NCBI GenBank assembly: GCA_002424625.1
Contig: DIKR01000116.1
Location: 21,773 to 30,160 of the forward strand
DNA from: Desulfuromonadaceae bacterium UBA5613
GTDB lineage: Bacteria; Desulfobacterota; Desulfuromonadia; Desulfuromonadales; UBA2197
Direction: 5' to 3'
DNA: 8,388 bases
Position 1 is the first letter of the stretch; each line of letters starts with the position of its first letter. Below, in pieces: positions 1 through 5,170 of the stretch. A program made the translations under genes and the position numbers. The notes under the pieces were generated by a model, which was not told the DNA's origin, ran no database searches, and was given only the letters and a program-made list of their open reading frames with translations.

Positions 1-5
1 CGAAA

Positions 6-794
6 TCAACGTCGCTGCCGGCGGGCTTCAAAGAGGATCAGGGTCAGGGCCTGGGCGACATTGAGAGAATTGACAGCGCCGCACATCGGCACTGTCACCC
101 GCGCCTCTGCCCCCTCCATCCACAGCGGCGACAATCCTTCCTTCTCTGTTCCAACCGCAATCGCCACGCTCCCCTGCAGATCCGCATCCCAGTAAGCGAT
201 CGTCCCGGCCGGCGTTGCCGCGGCAATGAAGATCCCCCGCTGCCGCAAAAAATCCAGGGTCGCAGCCGAGGTCGCCTCGACAACCGGCACGCGAAAGATC
301 GTCCCCTTGCTCGCCCGCACCACATTCGGGTTATAGAGATCGGTGGCGCGGTCACAAAGGATCAGCGCATCAGCTCCGGCGGCATCGGCCGAACGCAGAA
401 TCGCGCCGAGATTCCCTGGTTTTTCAATCGATTCGGCGACAACAATCAACGCCTTCTCCGGCAGCTGCAACTCACTCAGATGCCGTTTCGGAATCGGCGC
501 AATCGCCAGCCAGGCATCGGGATGCTCCCGGTAAGCCATCTTGGCCAGCACCGCCATCGTTACCTCCAAAAGCGGGGTACGGGTGCTGCGAAAGTGCTCC
601 AGAAGCTCGGCTTCTTCACTACGGAGTCGCTCCGGGCAGTAAAAGACCGTGGTCGGGACCATCTGCGCCCGCACCGCCAGAGCGAGTTCGTGGTAGCCCT
701 CGACCAGCATTAAACCACTCTTCTCACGCGCCCGGCGTTCGCGCAGCGCCACCGCTTCTTTGACCCGGGGATTCTGCAGACTGCTAATCAACAT
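6..794 (-). CDS. SpoU/TrmH-family RNA 2'-O-ribose methyltransferase
   Basis: This 262-residue protein is predicted to methylate a ribose 2'-OH in rRNA or tRNA using S-adenosylmethionine, in the cytoplasm. Residues 1-100 form the small N-terminal RNA-binding domain that often precedes SPOUT catalytic domains. Residues 115-262 carry the three SpoU motifs: EKPGNLGAILRSADAAGAD (124-142, with N128 and R134), VGTEKEGLS (214-222) and VPMCGAVNSLNVAQAL (235-250, with the NSLNV knot loop). The length suits the family. The open frame extends upstream to 845, but I chose the ATG at 794. A GAGG Shine-Dalgarno lies 6 bases before it, and the protein then begins MLISSLQNPRVK, a start typical of this family, whereas the extra 17 residues look like translated spacer. 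The gene is divergent from the cyclophilin gene. The exact target nucleotide cannot be told; an RlmB-like 23S rRNA enzyme is one possibility. The family call is firm and the substrate unknown. Confidence 0.92.
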   Translation of the reverse strand: MLISSLQNPRVKEAVALRERRAREKSGLMLVEGYHELALAVRAQMVPTTVFYCPERLRSEEAELLEHFRSTRTPLLEVTMAVLAKMAYREHPDAWLAIAPIPKRHLSELQLPEKALIVVAESIEKPGNLGAILRSADAAGADALILCDRATDLYNPNVVRASKGTIFRVPVVEATSAATLDFLRQRGIFIAAATPAGTIAYWDADLQGSVAIAVGTEKEGLSPLWMEGAEARVTVPMCGAVNSLNVAQALTLILFEARRQRR

Positions 795-800
795 GCCTGA

Positions 801-804
801 CCTC
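801..804 (-). promoter_or_regulatory. Ribosome binding site fixing the TrmH-family start
   Basis: The minus strand reads ACTGAGGTCAGGC directly before the ATG at 794. GAGG is 6 bases from that ATG. No comparable site precedes the in-frame ATG at 845, so this site decides for the shorter protein. Confidence 0.7.
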
Positions 805-829
805 AGTAAAATATTTAACGCAATAGTCC

Positions 830-858
830 TTGACCATAACGACACTGATTTCTATAAT
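830..858 (+). promoter_or_regulatory. Sigma-70-type promoter of the cyclophilin gene
   Basis: A -35 box TTGACC (830-835, one mismatch) and a perfect -10 box TATAAT (853-858) are separated by exactly 17 bases. Transcription would start near 865 and give a leader of about 50 bases before the ATG at 915. It suggests strong constitutive housekeeping expression. Confidence 0.75.
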
Positions 859-900
859 CCGCTCGCCATCATTAATCACAACCCTAAACATTCGCACTAA

Positions 901-906
901 AAGGAG
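901..906 (+). promoter_or_regulatory. Strong ribosome binding site of the cyclophilin gene
   Basis: AAGGAG lies 8 bases upstream of the ATG at 915, near-optimal spacing that confirms the chosen start. Confidence 0.75.
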
Positions 907-914
907 CCCAGCCA

Positions 915-1421
915 ATGAGCAATCCGCTCGTACAGATGGAAACAAGCAAAGGGGAGATCGTCCTCGAACTCGACGCCGAAAAAGCCCCGATCTCGGTCGC
1001 CAACTTCCTCGACTACGCCCGCGCCGGTCATTATGACGGCACGATCTTTCATCGCGTTATCAAGGGCTTCATGCTGCAAGGCGGCGGATTCACTCCGGAG
1101 ATGAGCCAGAAGCCGGTGAAGGCGCCGATCAAAAATGAAGCGACCAACGGGTTGAAGAACAAGGCCGGAACGATCGCCATGGCCCGCACCTCGGTCGTCG
1201 ACAGCGCCACCAGCCAGTTCTTCATCAACACCGTCGACAACAAATTCCTCGACAACGCCGGCCTCAACCCCGACAAATTCGGCTATGCTGTCTTCGGCAA
1301 GGTCATCGACGGCATGGATATCGTCTACGCCATCGAGCAGGCCAAGACCGGCAACAAGGGCGGCCATGCGGATGTCCCGGTTGAGACGATCAGCATTACC
1401 AAAGTGACGATTGTCGAGTAA
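915..1421 (+). CDS. ppiB: Cytoplasmic cyclophilin-type peptidyl-prolyl cis-trans isomerase
   Basis: This 168-residue single-domain cyclophilin catalyses cis-trans isomerisation of Xaa-Pro bonds during protein folding. The active-site signature FHRVIKGFMLQGG spans residues 45-57. R47 matches the catalytic arginine of human cyclophilin A (R55), and F52, M53 and Q55 match its F60, M61 and Q63. SATSQFFINT (98-107) and FGYAVFGKV (122-130) complete the family core. The protein starts MSNPLVQMETSKG with no hydrophobic signal sequence, so it should act in the cytoplasm like E. coli PpiB, which is of similar length. The start is fixed by AAGGAG 8 bases upstream. It appears monocistronic, with its own promoter at 830-858 and a strong hairpin just after the stop. 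It is divergent from the TrmH-family gene and converges on the RlmI-like gene. No motif is missing. Confidence 0.95.
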   Translation: MSNPLVQMETSKGEIVLELDAEKAPISVANFLDYARAGHYDGTIFHRVIKGFMLQGGGFTPEMSQKPVKAPIKNEATNGLKNKAGTIAMARTSVVDSATSQFFINTVDNKFLDNAGLNPDKFGYAVFGKVIDGMDIVYAIEQAKTGNKGGHADVPVETISITKVTIVE

Positions 1422-1426
1422 GATTG

Positions 1427-1458
1427 AATCCCCTCTCCCACTCAGGGGAGAGGGGATT
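1427..1458. terminator. Hairpin between convergent genes, probable bidirectional terminator
   Basis: A perfect 13-bp stem (AATCCCCTCTCCC at 1427-1439, complement at 1446-1458) encloses the six-base loop ACTCAG. It starts 5 bases after the cyclophilin stop codon and lies 45 bases beyond the end of the convergent RlmI-like gene. Neither side has a long T tract; on the plus strand only ATTTAT follows. It could therefore be a weak intrinsic terminator, an mRNA 3'-end stabiliser or a dispersed repeat unit. The CCCTCTCCC/GGGAGAGGG arms resemble palindromes commonly scattered between genes in such genomes. Confidence 0.6.
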
Positions 1459-1469
1459 TATGCCCGAGC

Positions 1470-1494
1470 GGGCGCAGCATGCGGCGCCCCTACA
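1470..1494. repeat. GC-rich intergenic palindrome ending in CCCCTACA
   Basis: GGGCGC (1470-1475) and GCGCCC (1484-1489) pair around a self-complementary GCATGC (1477-1482), with a single A/G mismatch pair at 1476 and 1483. The copy ends CCCCTACA (1487-1494). The same CCCCTACA end follows a different palindrome at 4325-4332, also in a convergent gap. This suggests two members of a family of short dispersed intergenic elements with a conserved end and variable arms. Confidence 0.5.
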
Positions 1495-1503
1495 TCTAAT
1501 AAA

Positions 1504-2721
1504 TCAATCCCGCACCGCAATCACGTATTTAAGATAACGCCCTTCAGGAAAGGTCACCGGAAAGGGAAAATCCTCCGGCTGCCCCAAGGTCTGGATCACC
1601 CGCAGCTCGCTCCCCGCCGACAACGCCCCGCGCCGCAATTCCTTGAGATAATCGGCGAGATCGACCTTCTGATGATTGGAACAGGTAATCAACAGCCCGC
1701 CCGGCGCCAAGAGCGGGAGCGCTGCCCCGACCACTTCGGCGGTCCCCTGCCGGGTGGTGAAGCGACTCTTGCTCGTCGTTGAAAAACTCGGGGGGTCGGT
1801 GATGATGATATCGAAACTGCGGCGCGCCTTGCGCAGATTGGCGAGGACGGCAAAGCAGTCGCCGGTCAAAAACTCATGCCGCTTTGGATCGAGACGGTTG
1901 GCGCGAAAGTTTTCCTGCGCCCAATCGAGATAGGGGGCAGAGACATCGACACTGCTGACCTGGGTCGCGCCGGAGGCGGCCGCCGCCACCGAAAAAGCGC
2001 CGGTGTAGGCAAAGAGATTGAGAACTTTCTTGCCCCGCACCCGCTCCATTAAATCGGATCGGTTGCGGCGCTGATCAAGGAAGAGGCCGGTATTCAGCCC
2101 TTCTTCAAGATCGACAAGAAAATTCAAGCCATTCTCCTGCACGACACTCCGACCCGGCGCCGGCCGGCCACCAAGCAGGCGACTGTACTTCTTCCCCCCC
2201 TGGGCGCCGAGCTCCCGGGTTTCCCGCGGCCGGGTCTTTTCGTAAATCCCGACGGGTGCAAGGCGCGCCTGCAACTCGGCGCTCAACAGGGAAAGATGCG
2301 GACGCCAGGCTTCACTGTAAAGCTGCAGGAGAAGGTGGTCGCCATAACGATCGACCGTTACCCCCGGCAAACCATCTCCTTCACCATTGATCAGGCGATA
2401 AGCGCTGGTCCCCTCCAGTCGGGCATGCTGCGCTCGTAAAGTCACGGCTTTGTCGATCTGCTTCCCCAGCCAGGCCCGATCAAGGACTATCGGCTTCCGC
2501 GCCAGAATCCGGGCAACGATACGGTCGTGCGGATCAAGAAGAGCGGTCGCGACAAAATCCCCGGCACCGGTCAGCAAGGTTGCGATTGTACCCGCCGGGA
2601 GCGACGGCCAGTTCTTGGTAAAACGATCGGCAATAACCCAGGGATGACCGAGTTCGAGCATCCGCACTGTCTCCGGGCCGACGATCAGCCGGGGCAGCTC
2701 TCTACCTTCCTTCTTCTGCAT
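1504..2721 (-). CDS. rlmI: RlmI-type class I SAM-dependent rRNA methyltransferase with PUA domain
   Basis: This 405-residue protein has the layout of the RlmI (YccW) family, whose E. coli member makes m5C1962 in 23S rRNA. Residues 10-90 form the N-terminal PUA RNA-binding domain (LIVGPETVRMLELGHPWVI near 12-30). A middle domain includes INGEGDGLPGVTVDRYGD (111-128). The Rossmann methyltransferase follows: NTGLFLDQR (210-218), SAM-binding motif I VLNLFAYTGAFS (233-244), DCF (288-290, after motif III) and motif IV TDPPSF (308-313). ITCSNH (345-350) contains C347, at or near the position of the Cys expected in m5C enzymes. The length suits the family. The start ATG at 2721 has GAGG 6 bases upstream (2728-2731). 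The gene is divergent from the RhlE helicase and converges on the cyclophilin. The family is sure; the exact target base is inferred from E. coli, so the symbol is provisional. Confidence 0.88.
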   Translation of the reverse strand: MQKKEGRELPRLIVGPETVRMLELGHPWVIADRFTKNWPSLPAGTIATLLTGAGDFVATALLDPHDRIVARILARKPIVLDRAWLGKQIDKAVTLRAQHARLEGTSAYRLINGEGDGLPGVTVDRYGDHLLLQLYSEAWRPHLSLLSAELQARLAPVGIYEKTRPRETRELGAQGGKKYSRLLGGRPAPGRSVVQENGLNFLVDLEEGLNTGLFLDQRRNRSDLMERVRGKKVLNLFAYTGAFSVAAAASGATQVSSVDVSAPYLDWAQENFRANRLDPKRHEFLTGDCFAVLANLRKARRSFDIIITDPPSFSTTSKSRFTTRQGTAEVVGAALPLLAPGGLLITCSNHQKVDLADYLKELRRGALSAGSELRVIQTLGQPEDFPFPVTFPEGRYLKYVIAVRD

Positions 2722-2750
2722 GCACGACCTCTAAAAAATTCAGCAAGTTA

Positions 2751-2756
2751 AATATA
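2751..2756 (-). promoter_or_regulatory. Possible -10 element for the RlmI-like gene
   Basis: The minus strand reads TATATT (5 of 6 consensus bases) 30-35 bases upstream of the start codon at 2721, which would give a leader of about 20-25 bases. No good -35 lies 16-18 bases before it; TTGGCG is 20 bases away. An alternative pair, TTGACT (2804-2809) with TAATTT (2781-2786) at 17 bases, has the better -35 but a weak -10. Confidence 0.3.
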
Positions 2757-2828
2757 GTTTCTGAGACTGGAGCGCCCGCCAAATTACTTGATGGGAGCGC
2801 GACAGTCAAGCACCGCGCGCCTCGCTCC

Positions 2829-2858
2829 TTGACACTTTGCCGGCAAATCTGCTATTGT
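2829..2858 (+). promoter_or_regulatory. Promoter of the RhlE helicase gene (extended -10)
   Basis: A perfect -35 box TTGACA (2829-2834) is followed after 18 bases by TATTGT (2853-2858, 4 of 6). The bases TGC immediately before it form an extended -10 TGn element. Transcription would begin near 2865, giving a leader of about 105 bases before the ATG at 2970. That is long for a housekeeping gene and contains the hairpins described separately. Confidence 0.65.
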
Positions 2859-2886
2859 TTCTCAATATTTGACTGAATCAGACATC

Positions 2887-2926
2887 ACCGCAGGGCCCGG
2901 TATACCGCCAGGCCCTTTTTTGCGGT
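2887..2926 (+). terminator. Intrinsic-terminator-like hairpin in the helicase leader (possible attenuator)
   Basis: AGGGCC (2892-2897) pairs with GGCCCT (2911-2916). Inside, CGG-TATA-CCG (2898-2907) stacks on the stem with a three-base CCA bulge. Six T's follow (2916-2921), the layout of a Rho-independent terminator reading plus. After the T run, GCGGT (2922-2926) can pair with ACCGC (2887-2891), enlarging the structure and putting the T run in an internal loop. CAGT (2927-2930) can add pairs with ACTG (2872-2875). No plus-strand gene ends upstream. The hairpin sits between the promoter and the helicase start, so premature termination, or a small RNA of roughly 55 nt, is plausible. The fold was judged by eye only. 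Confidence 0.6.
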
Positions 2927-2934
2927 CAGTAGAA

Positions 2935-2956
2935 CCGGACAAAAATGTCCGGACAT
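2935..2956 (+). promoter_or_regulatory. Overlapping CCGGACA palindromes next to the helicase start
   Basis: CCGGACA (2935-2941) and TGTCCGG (2946-2952) form a perfect 7-bp stem with an AAAA loop. The right arm is also the left half of a second perfect 12-base palindrome, ATGTCCGGACAT (2945-2956). The block ends 4 bases before the AAGGA ribosome binding site. It could be a protein operator at the DNA level, or alternative RNA hairpins controlling ribosome access. It does not match the FNR (TTGAT-N4-ATCAA) or CRP consensus. Confidence 0.45.
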
Positions 2957-2969
2957 TTGAAAGGATCAC

Positions 2970-4292
2970 ATGGATTTCACCAGCTTCAATCTTCACCCGA
3001 AAGTCGCCGCCGGGGTCACTGCCGCCGGTTACGACACCCCTACCCCTATCCAGAAACAGGCCATTCCCAAGGTCATGGCCGGCAGTGACGTCATGGGCCT
3101 CGCCCAGACCGGCACCGGCAAGACCGCGGCCTTTGCCCTGCCGATCCTCCACCGTCTGGTCAACAGCGGCAACCGCGGGCATGTCCGTGCCCTGATCGTC
3201 GCTCCGACCCGCGAGCTCGCTGAACAGATTCATGAATCGTTCGTCTCTCTCGGCGAAAAGACCGGCCTGCACAGCACCACCGTCTACGGCGGGGTCAGCA
3301 TCAACCCGCAGATTCAGAAGCTGAAGAAAGGGAGCGAAATCGTCGTTGCCTGCCCGGGTCGCCTCCTTGATCATATCCAGCAGAAGACCATCGACCTGTC
3401 CCGTCTTGAAGTCCTCGTCCTCGACGAAGCCGACCAGATGTTCGACATGGGCTTCCTGCCGGCGATCCGCCGCCTCCTCACCCATCTGCCGAAAGAGCGC
3501 CAGACCCTCCTCTTCTCGGCAACCATGCCGATTGAGATCCGCAGTCTGGCGAACGACGTGCTGAAGAATCCGCAGACCGTGCAGGTCGATACCGTCGCAC
3601 CGGCAGCGACCGTGAGTCACGCCCTTTACCCGGTCGAACCGCACCTGAAGACGGCGCTGGTCATCGAGTTGCTGAAACATACCGATACCGAATCGGTCCT
3701 GATCTTCACCCGCACCAAGCATCGCGCCAAGCGTCTCGACGAGCAGCTCACCAAACTCGGCTACAAAGCTGCCTCGTTGCAGGGAAACCTGTCCCAGAAC
3801 CGCCGCCAGGCGGCGCTCGACGGCTTTCGCGACGGCTCGGTACAGATTCTCGTGGCGACCGATATTGCTGCCCGCGGCATCGACGTCTCGAAGATCTCAC
3901 ACGTCATCAACTACGATATCCCGTCCACGACTGACGCTTATATCCACCGCATCGGCCGCACCGGCCGCGCCGCCCGCAGCGGTGATGCCTTCACCCTGGT
4001 GGCGCGCGAAGACATGATCATGGTCCGTTCCATCGAACGCGTCCTCGGCAATCCGATTGAACGCCGGCTCGTCGAAGGTTTCGATTACAACGTCGTCGCG
4101 CCGAAAAAAGATGTCGAGTTTGCCCGGCCGCCGCGCCCGCCGCAGCAGCGCCGTAAACCGGCAGAGGGTGCCCCCCGGAGTGCAGCGAAGCCGGCCCAGG
4201 CCGCCAAGCCGCCAGTGGCGCACGAAAAGGTCGCACCGATCGGCAACCAGCCGCCCAAACACCGCAACAATCGCTCGCAGCGCGGGCACTGA
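2970..4292 (+). CDS. rhlE: DEAD-box ATP-dependent RNA helicase, RhlE type
   Basis: This 440-residue cytoplasmic helicase is predicted to unwind short RNA duplexes during ribosome assembly, RNA decay or cold adaptation. All core motifs are present: F6 and Q28 (Q motif), AQTGTGKT (45-52, Walker A), PTRELA (79-84), GG (107-108), DEAD (152-155), SAT (183-185), LIFTRTK (244-250), VATDIAARGID (295-305) and HRIGRTGR (326-333). Motif Ib reads CPGR (128-131) instead of the usual TPGR. The last 65 residues are a disordered tail rich in Pro, Ala, Lys and Arg, probably for non-specific RNA contact. The tail has no DbpA or CsdA RNA-binding domain, which favours RhlE. AAGGA (2961-2965) lies 4 bases before the ATG. 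The gene has a promoter at 2829-2858 and a long structured leader, as seen in some cold-induced helicase genes. It is divergent from the RlmI-like gene. The family is certain, the subfamily likely. Confidence 0.92.
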   Translation: MDFTSFNLHPKVAAGVTAAGYDTPTPIQKQAIPKVMAGSDVMGLAQTGTGKTAAFALPILHRLVNSGNRGHVRALIVAPTRELAEQIHESFVSLGEKTGLHSTTVYGGVSINPQIQKLKKGSEIVVACPGRLLDHIQQKTIDLSRLEVLVLDEADQMFDMGFLPAIRRLLTHLPKERQTLLFSATMPIEIRSLANDVLKNPQTVQVDTVAPAATVSHALYPVEPHLKTALVIELLKHTDTESVLIFTRTKHRAKRLDEQLTKLGYKAASLQGNLSQNRRQAALDGFRDGSVQILVATDIAARGIDVSKISHVINYDIPSTTDAYIHRIGRTGRAARSGDAFTLVAREDMIMVRSIERVLGNPIERRLVEGFDYNVVAPKKDVEFARPPRPPQQRRKPAEGAPRSAAKPAQAAKPPVAHEKVAPIGNQPPKHRNNRSQRGH

Positions 4293-4304
4293 TCAGATTG
4301 ATAC

Positions 4305-4329
4305 AGGGGCACCCTTTGTGGGTGCCCCT
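4305..4329. repeat. Palindromic repeat unit A after the helicase gene
   Basis: A perfect 10-bp stem (AGGGGCACCC at 4305-4314, GGGTGCCCCT at 4320-4329) has the loop TTTGT. It lies 12 bases after the helicase stop. On the plus strand ACAGGG follows with no T run, so it is a poor intrinsic terminator. It is a near-identical inverted copy of unit B at 4341-4362: 21 of 22 positions match when one copy is reversed. Its CCCCTACA end (4325-4332) recurs at 1487-1494. Confidence 0.6.
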
Positions 4330-4340
4330 ACAGGGAAAAT

Positions 4341-4362
4341 GGGCACCCACAAGGGGTGCCCC
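4341..4362. repeat. Palindromic repeat unit B, inverted relative to unit A
   Basis: GGGCACCC (4341-4348) and GGGTGCCC (4354-4361) form an 8-bp stem with the loop ACAAG. Read on the minus strand the hairpin is followed by ATTTTCC, so it could weakly terminate the operon ending with the Crp/Fnr gene. Units A and B can also pair with each other over 22 bases with one mismatch and a 12-base spacer (4328-4339 plus flanks), making one large cruciform or hairpin in this convergent gap. Confidence 0.55.
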
Positions 4363-4434
4363 GACACGGCAACTTCCCCTCCTACAAAGCTCTTCCGCCA
4401 GCCCTTACTGCTTATAACCCTTCTTTGAGCTCCC

Positions 4435-5109
4435 TCAACCGACAAAACGATCAGCGAGATCACTCAGACGCTCAGCATCGAGGATGACGATCGTCTTCCC
4501 CTCAACGCGGATCAACCCTTCATCGCTCAGCTTGCGGAAGGTGCGGGACAAAGTTTCGCTCACCGTGCCGAGACGCGAAGCAATCGCCGATTTGGAAGTT
4601 GGCAGCTCAACCGCACCGTTTTGCTCATTACCGAGATCCAGGAGGTAGCGAGCCAATCGCGAGGGAACATCACGGAAGGTAAGTTCTTCGATCTGACCGG
4701 CAAAGAGACGAAGAAAACGGGACAAACCCCCGATCATATTGATGGCAATTCGCCCCTGCTCGGCAAGAAGATCGAGGAAATCGCGCTTGGGAAAGAAGAT
4801 CAGCGTCGACTTCTCCAGCGGTTCGGCACTCGCCGGATAACGTCCGTCAGCAAAGATCGCCGCCTCGGCAAAGTTGCCGCCCGGCTGCAAAACGTGCAGG
4901 ATACGCTCCTTACCTTCCGGGGAGAGTTTATAGACCTTCACCCGACCAGCGGCGACAATGTAAAAGCCTTGGGCAACATCCCCTTCGTCAAAGAGAACTT
5001 CGCCACGCTCGTACTCCCTGACCTTGCAGATGCGCAGAATGGCGGCGATGTCCTCATCGGTGCTACCGGCAAAGAGGGGGGACTGGCGGATGATTTTGGG
5101 CAAATCCAT
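4435..5109 (-). CDS. Crp/Fnr-family transcriptional regulator, DNR-like
   Basis: This 224-residue DNA-binding regulator has a cyclic-nucleotide-binding-like sensor barrel at about residues 10-120 (RGEVLFDEGDVAQGFYIV, 35-52; GRVKVYKLSPEGKERILHV, 55-73; PGGNFAEAAIF, 76-86). A dimerisation helix (about 120-150) and a winged helix-turn-helix follow (LPTSKSAIASRLGTVSETLS, 169-188). The recognition helix contains E185-T-L-S-R189, the E..SR pattern of FNR and DNR proteins that read TTGAT half-sites. FNR's cysteine cluster is absent; the only cysteine is C28. The barrel most resembles DNR-type nitric-oxide/heme regulators (FAEAMMF in DNR, FAEAAIF here). The ligand is unproven. The start has GAGG 7 bases upstream (5117-5120). 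It is the last gene of the minus-strand run, 61 bases after the helical-repeat gene. Fold and family are sure; the signal sensed is a guess. Confidence 0.9.
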   Translation of the reverse strand: MDLPKIIRQSPLFAGSTDEDIAAILRICKVREYERGEVLFDEGDVAQGFYIVAAGRVKVYKLSPEGKERILHVLQPGGNFAEAAIFADGRYPASAEPLEKSTLIFFPKRDFLDLLAEQGRIAINMIGGLSRFLRLFAGQIEELTFRDVPSRLARYLLDLGNEQNGAVELPTSKSAIASRLGTVSETLSRTFRKLSDEGLIRVEGKTIVILDAERLSDLADRFVG

Positions 5110-5136
5110 TTCTACACCTCGTTATTCCAAATGAGA

Positions 5137-5152
5137 GCGAGCTCCAGCTCGC
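5137..5152 (-). other. Intercistronic hairpin between the helical-repeat and Crp/Fnr genes
   Basis: GCGAGC (5137-5142) and GCTCGC (5147-5152) form a perfect 6-bp stem with a four-base loop, or 7 bp with a two-base loop. It sits 18 bases after one stop codon and about 27 bases before the next start. On the minus strand TCTCATTTGG follows, too poor in T for a convincing terminator. It may be an mRNA processing or stability element, a partial terminator, or a fold near the regulator's ribosome binding site. Confidence 0.4.
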
Positions 5153-5170
5153 GACTGACGCTTGCCATCA

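Noticed and set aside
795..845. Longer N-terminus for the TrmH-family protein (start at 845)
   Set aside because: The extra 17 residues do not resemble the family. The GAGG site favours 794, and the extension would overlap the cyclophilin promoter region.
897..1367. Minus-strand open frame (156 codons) opposite the cyclophilin gene
   Set aside because: It lies antisense to a clear cyclophilin, its composition is that of a GC-rich shadow, and it has no motif.
2956..2972. Possible FNR/CRP-like site TTTGA-AAGGA-TCACA over the helicase ribosome binding site
   Set aside because: The half-site spacing is 5 rather than 6 and the bases match only partly. The sequence is explained by the Shine-Dalgarno and start codon.
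2869..3195. TTG-initiated open frame starting in the helicase leader, possible leader peptide
   Set aside because: It has no Shine-Dalgarno, and its TTG lies only a few bases after the predicted transcription start. It runs far into the helicase gene in another frame with a shadow-like composition.
2862..3722. Long minus-strand open frame (286 codons) opposite the helicase gene
   Set aside because: It is a shadow of the well-supported helicase frame. The protein is biased in Asp/Arg/Gly with no recognisable domain, and no ribosome binding site supports it.
4305..4362. CRISPR-like pair of repeats
   Set aside because: There are only two units, inverted rather than direct, with a very short spacer and no cas genes. 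They behave as intergenic palindromes.
4018..4428. Several overlapping open frames on both strands around the helicase 3' end
   Set aside because: They arise from the GC-rich, low-complexity helicase tail and the palindromic repeats. None has a start signal or recognisable protein features.
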